Shown here one piece after another: positions 59,606 through 64,000 of a DNA stretch of 64,000 nt (position 1 is the stretch's first letter; every line of letters begins with the position of its first letter). Position numbers and translations under genes: made by a program. Source of the stretch: an uncultured Bacilli bacterium (lineage in GTDB: Bacteria; Bacillota_I; Bacilli_A; RF39; UBA660). The DNA lies in contig CAJUHO010000002.1 of assembly GCA_910586195.1 (NCBI GenBank), forward strand, positions 1-64,000, in the 5' to 3' direction. Under the pieces are notes generated by a model. That model searched no databases and had not been told where the DNA came from. It worked only from the letters and a program-made list of their open reading frames with translations.

Positions 59606-61635
59606 AAAATTATTATATTGATGATTATTTTTTAGATCAAGAGGCAAAAACGTTATATTTAAAGGGATGGGCATATCATGAAAGTCCATATCAAATTTTG
59701 GTGGTAGTTGATAAGCAGAAGGTTTTATCAGAAGAGCCTAATGAATACCGTATGGATATTTGTGATAAATATACATCAAAAGAGGATCAGAGAAAATTTG
59801 GATTTGAGTATACAATAAATCTTAAGTCTATTGCACATAAAATAGAAGTTTTTGCTGTTACAGAGGATGAGCAGTATCGCCTATTTTCTGTAAAAATACC
59901 TGTAACTCCTGTTCAAAAAGCTTTTCATCGTGTCAGTGCACTTTCAAGAAAGTGTATGAAAGTTTTGTGGAAGCAGAATATTCGCCTGTTGAATCCTAAA
60001 ACAATTTATCGATATTTTTGTACAGTTATAGAAAACAGACAATACCAAAAGTCTAGTGGAGAGTATGTAAATCCTAATAATTCTTTTCAATATCGAAACT
60101 GGGTGGCTGAAAAGGAAAAAAGAGAAGGAAAAGAGGTTTATCAACAGCTTTCATATCAACCTTTAATTTCTATTTTAGTTCCAGTTTATAATGTACCAAT
60201 CGTATATCTTAAGGCCTGTATTGACTCTGTTCTTATGCAAACTTATCCAAATTTTGAACTTTGTCTTGCCGATGATTGTTCTACTGATTTAGAAATAAAA
60301 AAGGTGTTAAAGCAATATGAAAAGAAAGATAAACGTATTAAAGTAGTGTATCGTACAGAGAATGGTCATATTTCAAAAGCCTCTAATTCGTGTCTTACTG
60401 TTGCAACAGGTGAGTTTATCTCCCTTTTGGATAATGATGATGTTATTACAAAAGATGCTCTTTATCAAGTAGTAAAAGTACTTAATGAAAATCCTAAATT
60501 AGATCTTATTTATAGTGATGAGGATAAATTGGACTTGAATGAACACTTATGTTTTCCAACCTATAAACCAGATTGGTCTCCCGATTTATTTCATTGCTAC
60601 AACTATTTGTGTCATTTCACTACGATTCGAAAAAAAGTGATGGATCAAGTGGGAGGTTTTCGTGTTGGTTATGAAGGAGCACAAGACTATGATTTGTTTT
60701 TGAGAATTACTGCTAAAATTAAAGATAGTCATATTTATCATATTCCTAAAATTCTTTATCATTGGCGGATGATTGCAGGTTCTACTGCGGCTGTTATGAC
60801 AAATAAAAACTATGCTTTCGGTCGTGGAAAAAAAGCTTTACAAGAATATTTTGATAAGAAAAAAATTTCTTGTAAGGTTGGGAGGGTTCCAGAACTTCCT
60901 TATTATTATCCTAATTATAAATATACGAAAAAGAATTTGATTACTATTATCATAAATGGAAAGGGAAGTCGTTTAAATAAGTGTATTCATAGATTAGAAA
61001 AATACACAGATTATAAAAAGATGGAAATTTTAACTTCTGAGATGGGAAGTTTTAAGGAACTAATAGAGCGTGCTAAGGGAGTTTGTATTGTTGTGATGGA
61101 TGAAAATACAATTATTACAAAGGAATCATCTATTCATGATTTGGTTACTTTGGCAATGCAAGATCATGTTGGTGTGGTTTCTCCATCAATTAAGAAAAAG
61201 AATAGTTATTTTCGTTCCTCTGGAGTTGTTCTTTTTAAGAATAATTTTAAACATGTTATTTATTCTACTAGACAAAGAACTACAGCTATAGAGCCTAAAC
61301 TACATATGCCAGTCAATTATACTGTACCTGGAACTAAGGTGTTTGCCTTTTCTAAAGAGAAGTATCTGCATACTAATATAAAATTAAAAATGAATGATTT
61401 TCCAAATGAGATTGATGTTATTCATATGTGTCTAAATTTTCGTAAACGAAATTTTTATAATGTTACCTTGGCACCAGATGAATTTTTGTATGCTGGTCCA
61501 TTAGAGTTGGAATATGAAATGGAAGAATATGAAAAATTAAAGATTGTACAGGATTCTTTTTACAATCAGAATCTTAGTGAGTCTTATTTGTATCAATTAG
61601 ACAAGTTTAATGAAGGAGAGGAAAGTAATGAGTAA
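59602..61635 (+). CDS. Two-domain glycosyltransferase family 2 with an N-terminal beta domain
   Basis: This 677-aa protein has an N-terminal domain (about 1-105) with KGWAY, YRMDICDKY and FGFEYTINLKSIAHKIEVFAV. It has the same GW / R-x-D / GF / H-x-I-x-V order as the repeats of the GH25 protein nearby. A GT2 domain follows (about 165-430): SILVPVYNVPIVYLKACIDS, ADDCSTD, LLDNDDVI (DxD) and GAQDYDLFLRI. The last 250 residues look like a second, degenerate GT2 unit (CIVVMDENT, GVVSPSI). It overlaps the genes on both sides by 4 and 8 bases. Confidence 0.85.
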   Translation: MKNYYIDDYFLDQEAKTLYLKGWAYHESPYQILVVVDKQKVLSEEPNEYRMDICDKYTSKEDQRKFGFEYTINLKSIAHKIEVFAVTEDEQYRLFSVKIPVTPVQKAFHRVSALSRKCMKVLWKQNIRLLNPKTIYRYFCTVIENRQYQKSSGEYVNPNNSFQYRNWVAEKEKREGKEVYQQLSYQPLISILVPVYNVPIVYLKACIDSVLMQTYPNFELCLADDCSTDLEIKKVLKQYEKKDKRIKVVYRTENGHISKASNSCLTVATGEFISLLDNDDVITKDALYQVVKVLNENPKLDLIYSDEDKLDLNEHLCFPTYKPDWSPDLFHCYNYLCHFTTIRKKVMDQVGGFRVGYEGAQDYDLFLRITAKIKDSHIYHIPKILYHWRMIAGSTAAVMTNKNYAFGRGKKALQEYFDKKKISCKVGRVPELPYYYPNYKYTKKNLITIIINGKGSRLNKCIHRLEKYTDYKKMEILTSEMGSFKELIERAKGVCIVVMDENTIITKESSIHDLVTLAMQDHVGVVSPSIKKKNSYFRSSGVVLFKNNFKHVIYSTRQRTTAIEPKLHMPVNYTVPGTKVFAFSKEKYLHTNIKLKMNDFPNEIDVIHMCLNFRKRNFYNVTLAPDEFLYAGPLELEYEMEEYEKLKIVQDSFYNQNLSESYLYQLDKFNEGEESNE

Positions 61636-62824
61636 GATAAAGGATGTTGCCAAAAAGTCAAAAGTCATTACAAAGTTATATAATAGTTTTATTAGAAACT
61701 CAAAAAAAGATGCGATTGAAGAGGTTGTACATGATTACTATAAGGAACTAGCTGGTAAAAAAATTATCCTAGTCGGTCATAGTGGTGGCTTAGGAGGGGC
61801 AGAAGTCCTTTTACGTAATATGATTCAAGAGTTTGTTAGGCAAAAATATCAGGTCGTTGTTTTAGTGAGAGGGAATGGTCCTATTATTGAGTCTTATCAA
61901 AAATATGCTCCTACTTTTGTAATTGATACTGTGGAAAAAAATGTGGATTATATTCAAAGATTAAAAAGATTAGGATATAATAGTGCCATTTTAAATACGA
62001 TAACAAATGGAGATTTAATACCATTATGTAAACAGAATGATATTCATGTAGTTCAATTAATTCATGAACTTCCTGGAGTAATTCACGCTTTAAAGTGTGA
62101 AGAGAGAGCAGAAATCATTGCAACACAAGCAGATTTAGTTGTTTTCCCTGCTAATTTTGTAAAAGAAAAGTTTGAAACGATTGCGCCTTTAAAAGTTCCA
62201 TTCAAGGTAAAACCACAAGGTTTATATATGGTTTATAATAATTGGAATAAAAGTGAGTCTCGGAACTACCTTAAGCAGCAGTACAATATTCCACTTAATC
62301 ATTTTATTGTATTAAATGTTGGATTAGGTGAACGCCGTAAAGGATTTGATTTGTTTGTGGAAATTGCTGATAGAATGAAGCAGGAGAAAATTACCTTTTT
62401 GTGGTTAGGTGATGTAAACGAAGAGTTGAAGTCACAACTTTCTAAAAAAATGGAGAGACTTTCCAATTTAGTTTTACCTGGTTATGTCTGTGAAAAGGAA
62501 ACTTTTATGAAGTTTTATGATGGTAGTGATATGTTTTTATTAACTTCAAGAGAAGATCCATTTCCGTCTGTTGTATTAGAATCATTTAATGCAAGAAGGC
62601 CTGTTGTTGCCTTTAAGGATGCTGGTGGATTTCAAGACATTGTGCAAACTGATAAAAGTGGTTATCTAGTAGAATATGAGAATGTAGATGCTATGATAGA
62701 AAAGATTCGAGTTTTAAAAGAGGACGATAAGCTTCGAGAAACTCTTGGAGAAAATGCTAAAAAACTTAGTGATGAACATCGATTTGTAAATTATATTAAA
62801 ACACTTGCTGATGAGTGTAAATGA
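61628..62824 (+). CDS. Glycosyltransferase family 4 (GT-B fold)
   Basis: This protein of about 398 aa has a GT-B fold: IILVGHSGGLGGAEVLLRNM in the N-terminal domain, and VLNVGLGERRKGFDLFVEIA, FLWLGDV and MFLLTSREDPFPSVVLESFN (the E-x7-E type motif) in the C-terminal domain. It transfers sugar from a nucleotide donor with retention. ATG at 61628 has AGAGG upstream and overlaps the previous stop by 8 bases. The next gene starts 10 bases after its stop. Confidence 0.9.
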   Translation: MSKIKDVAKKSKVITKLYNSFIRNSKKDAIEEVVHDYYKELAGKKIILVGHSGGLGGAEVLLRNMIQEFVRQKYQVVVLVRGNGPIIESYQKYAPTFVIDTVEKNVDYIQRLKRLGYNSAILNTITNGDLIPLCKQNDIHVVQLIHELPGVIHALKCEERAEIIATQADLVVFPANFVKEKFETIAPLKVPFKVKPQGLYMVYNNWNKSESRNYLKQQYNIPLNHFIVLNVGLGERRKGFDLFVEIADRMKQEKITFLWLGDVNEELKSQLSKKMERLSNLVLPGYVCEKETFMKFYDGSDMFLLTSREDPFPSVVLESFNARRPVVAFKDAGGFQDIVQTDKSGYLVEYENVDAMIEKIRVLKEDDKLRETLGENAKKLSDEHRFVNYIKTLADECK

Positions 62825-62834
62825 GGTGATAGTA

Positions 62835-63662
62835 ATGGAAGAGATTAAAAAAGTTAGTGTCATTATTCCTAATTATAATTATGCACGATATTTAAAGAAA
62901 CGCATTAAAGTAATAGAAAAGCAAACATATCCAATTTATGAATTAATTGTATTAGATGATTGTTCTTCTGATAATAGTAGACAAGTAATCGAGAAAATGG
63001 CCAAAAAATATCCGATTCGAACTATTTTTAATGAGAAAAATAGTGGTTGTGTTTTTAAACAATGGAAAAAGGGAATCGAAGCGGCAGAGGGAGATTACAT
63101 TTGGATTGCTGAAGCGGACGATCAAGCGGATAAGCACCTTCTTGAGAATTTAATAGCAAAGTTTTCAGATAGTGAAGTTGTCCTTTCATATTGTGATTCT
63201 ATGCAGATTAATGAGCATGGAAAAGTAATTCGAAAAAGTTGCAGTGATTTAGCTGATGAACTTGGGGATGGTAGGTATGAGCAGGATTATGTGAATTCTG
63301 GAGAAGATGAACTTTCTAATTATTTAGTAATAAAAAATTATATTTATAATGCTTCGGGTGTAGTATTTAAAAAAGATGATTATAGCAAGGTTTTAGATGA
63401 TTGTGCTAAATTTAAATTGGCAGGAGACTGGTATTTTTATACTCAGATTGCTAAGAAGGGTAAAATTGCTTATGTGGCAAAACCATTAAACAAGCATCGT
63501 ATTCATACTAATAGTGTGACAAAAACTACTAAAAAGCAACTTCATTATGATGAGGTTGTAAGAATTCAGGAAGAGATTATGAATGAATATTCTATATCTG
63601 ATTCTGTACTTAAACAAATTGAAGAACAAAGGGAAAAATTAAAACAAGTATTGGGATTATAG
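62835..63662 (+). CDS. Glycosyltransferase family 2
   Basis: This protein of about 275 aa begins KKVSVIIPNYNYARYLKKRI and has IVLDDCSSDNSRQVI, NEKNSGCVFKQWKKGIE, WIAEADDQADKHLLENL (DxD) and AGDWYFYTQIA. This is a standard GT2 layout. ATG at 62835 has GAGGTGAT four bases before it. The target sugar is unknown. The operon continues 8 bases on. Confidence 0.9.
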   Translation: MEEIKKVSVIIPNYNYARYLKKRIKVIEKQTYPIYELIVLDDCSSDNSRQVIEKMAKKYPIRTIFNEKNSGCVFKQWKKGIEAAEGDYIWIAEADDQADKHLLENLIAKFSDSEVVLSYCDSMQINEHGKVIRKSCSDLADELGDGRYEQDYVNSGEDELSNYLVIKNYIYNASGVVFKKDDYSKVLDDCAKFKLAGDWYFYTQIAKKGKIAYVAKPLNKHRIHTNSVTKTTKKQLHYDEVVRIQEEIMNEYSISDSVLKQIEEQREKLKQVLGL

Positions 63663-63670
63663 GAGTTATT

Positions 63671-64000
63671 ATGAAAATATTAATTTTGGGAGGACAAGGA
63701 TTTATTGGACAAAATCTTTGTAAGCGACTAATAGAAGAAGGTCATGATGTTAGTGTAGTAGAAAGATCTATTGCAAAAGAAAGAGTACTAGAAAAGGTCT
63801 CTTATCATGAAGGGGATTTTACTGATATTTCTAGTTATAAAGAGTATTTAAGGGGAATAGATGTCGTCTATCATTTGATTAGTACGACTAATGCTAATGA
63901 TTCTAATCAAGAAATAGAACGTGATATAGAACAAAATGTAGTAGGGACAGTTCGTCTTTTAGATGCTTGTGTAGAGGCAAATGTTAAAAAGATTGTATTT
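63671..64000 (+). CDS. NAD-dependent epimerase/dehydratase, cut by the window edge
   Basis: The first 110 codons are visible: MKILILGGQGFIGQNLCKRL (Rossmann loop GGxGFIG), DVSVVERS, DVVYHLISTTNAND and RLLDACVEANVKKIVF. This is the N-terminal half of an extended SDR of the GalE type; the Tyr-x3-Lys site lies beyond the edge. ATG with AGGAGTTATT is 8 bases after the glycosyltransferase. It belongs to the same polysaccharide operon. Confidence 0.85.
   Translation, partial: MKILILGGQGFIGQNLCKRLIEEGHDVSVVERSIAKERVLEKVSYHEGDFTDISSYKEYLRGIDVVYHLISTTNANDSNQEIERDIEQNVVGTVRLLDACVEANVKKIVF

Overview
The window is chromosomal DNA of a low-GC, Gram-positive, endospore-forming Bacillota, probably a gut-type member of the Bacilli/Erysipelotrichia. 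I infer this from the SUF operon order (C-D-S-U-x-B), the dacF-spoIIAA-sigF-spoVACDE block, two YjcZ-type sporulation miniproteins, a sortase-anchored adhesin, GGAGG/GGTGAT ribosome binding sites and strong A+T bias. TAA, TAG and TGA all end genes, so the standard bacterial code applies. No species can be named from the sequence alone.

Layout. 0-4.3 kb: a PrsA-type foldase, two tiny YjcZ-like genes behind a near-perfect sigma-K promoter, a methyltransferase-like protein, a CmpB-type membrane protein, a HIT hydrolase and an unknown anchored protein. 4.4-9.3 kb: the SUF Fe-S operon with a half-length SufD and an extra unknown gene between sufU and sufB. 9.4-11.5 kb: ssb, an Xre regulator and pyrimidine-nucleoside phosphorylase. 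11.5-14.2 kb: a thioester/SpaA-type surface adhesin, its sortase and a membrane protein, behind a promoter overlapped by a perfect Spo0A box. 14.2-19.2 kb: wall carboxypeptidases and the sporulation block. The anti-sigma factor SpoIIAB is missing, the phosphoserine of SpoIIAA is replaced, and sigma-F is N-terminally short. Four phased Spo0A boxes precede spoIIAA and a sigma-G-type promoter precedes spoVAC. 19.2-21.6 kb: YdcF, RNHCP, ScpA and ScpB.

21.7-32.1 kb, between tRNA-Leu(CAA) and tRNA-Met(CAT), is an accessory island full of broken genes (RhuM, a metallopeptidase, a MobV relaxase, several remnants). It also carries an unknown 867-aa protein with a coiled-coil partner, an HD phosphohydrolase and a candidate type I toxin-antitoxin locus. 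The same tRNA-tail-plus-terminator motif occurs five times in it, twice after intact tRNAs and three times alone, which looks like scars of repeated integration. 32.3-35.2 kb: a LytTR regulator, a 23-aa peptide and an ABC exporter with a phased LytTR-type operator. 35.2-43.2 kb: a stress-type SDR, pyruvate formate-lyase and its activase, RNA modification enzymes, a Pro/Val/Met-rich anchored protein and a frameshifted gene.

43.2-64 kb is cell-envelope territory: a six-PASTA membrane protein without a kinase, a Wzy-like polymerase, dTDP-rhamnose synthesis (rfbA-C-D-B), a uronate-epimerase-like SDR, an SGNH esterase, an acyltransferase, a GH25 muramidase with seven ~112-aa repeats, a run of glycosyltransferases and the start of another SDR cut by the right edge. 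Together these make and modify a rhamnose-containing wall polysaccharide; its flippase and ligase must lie outside the window.
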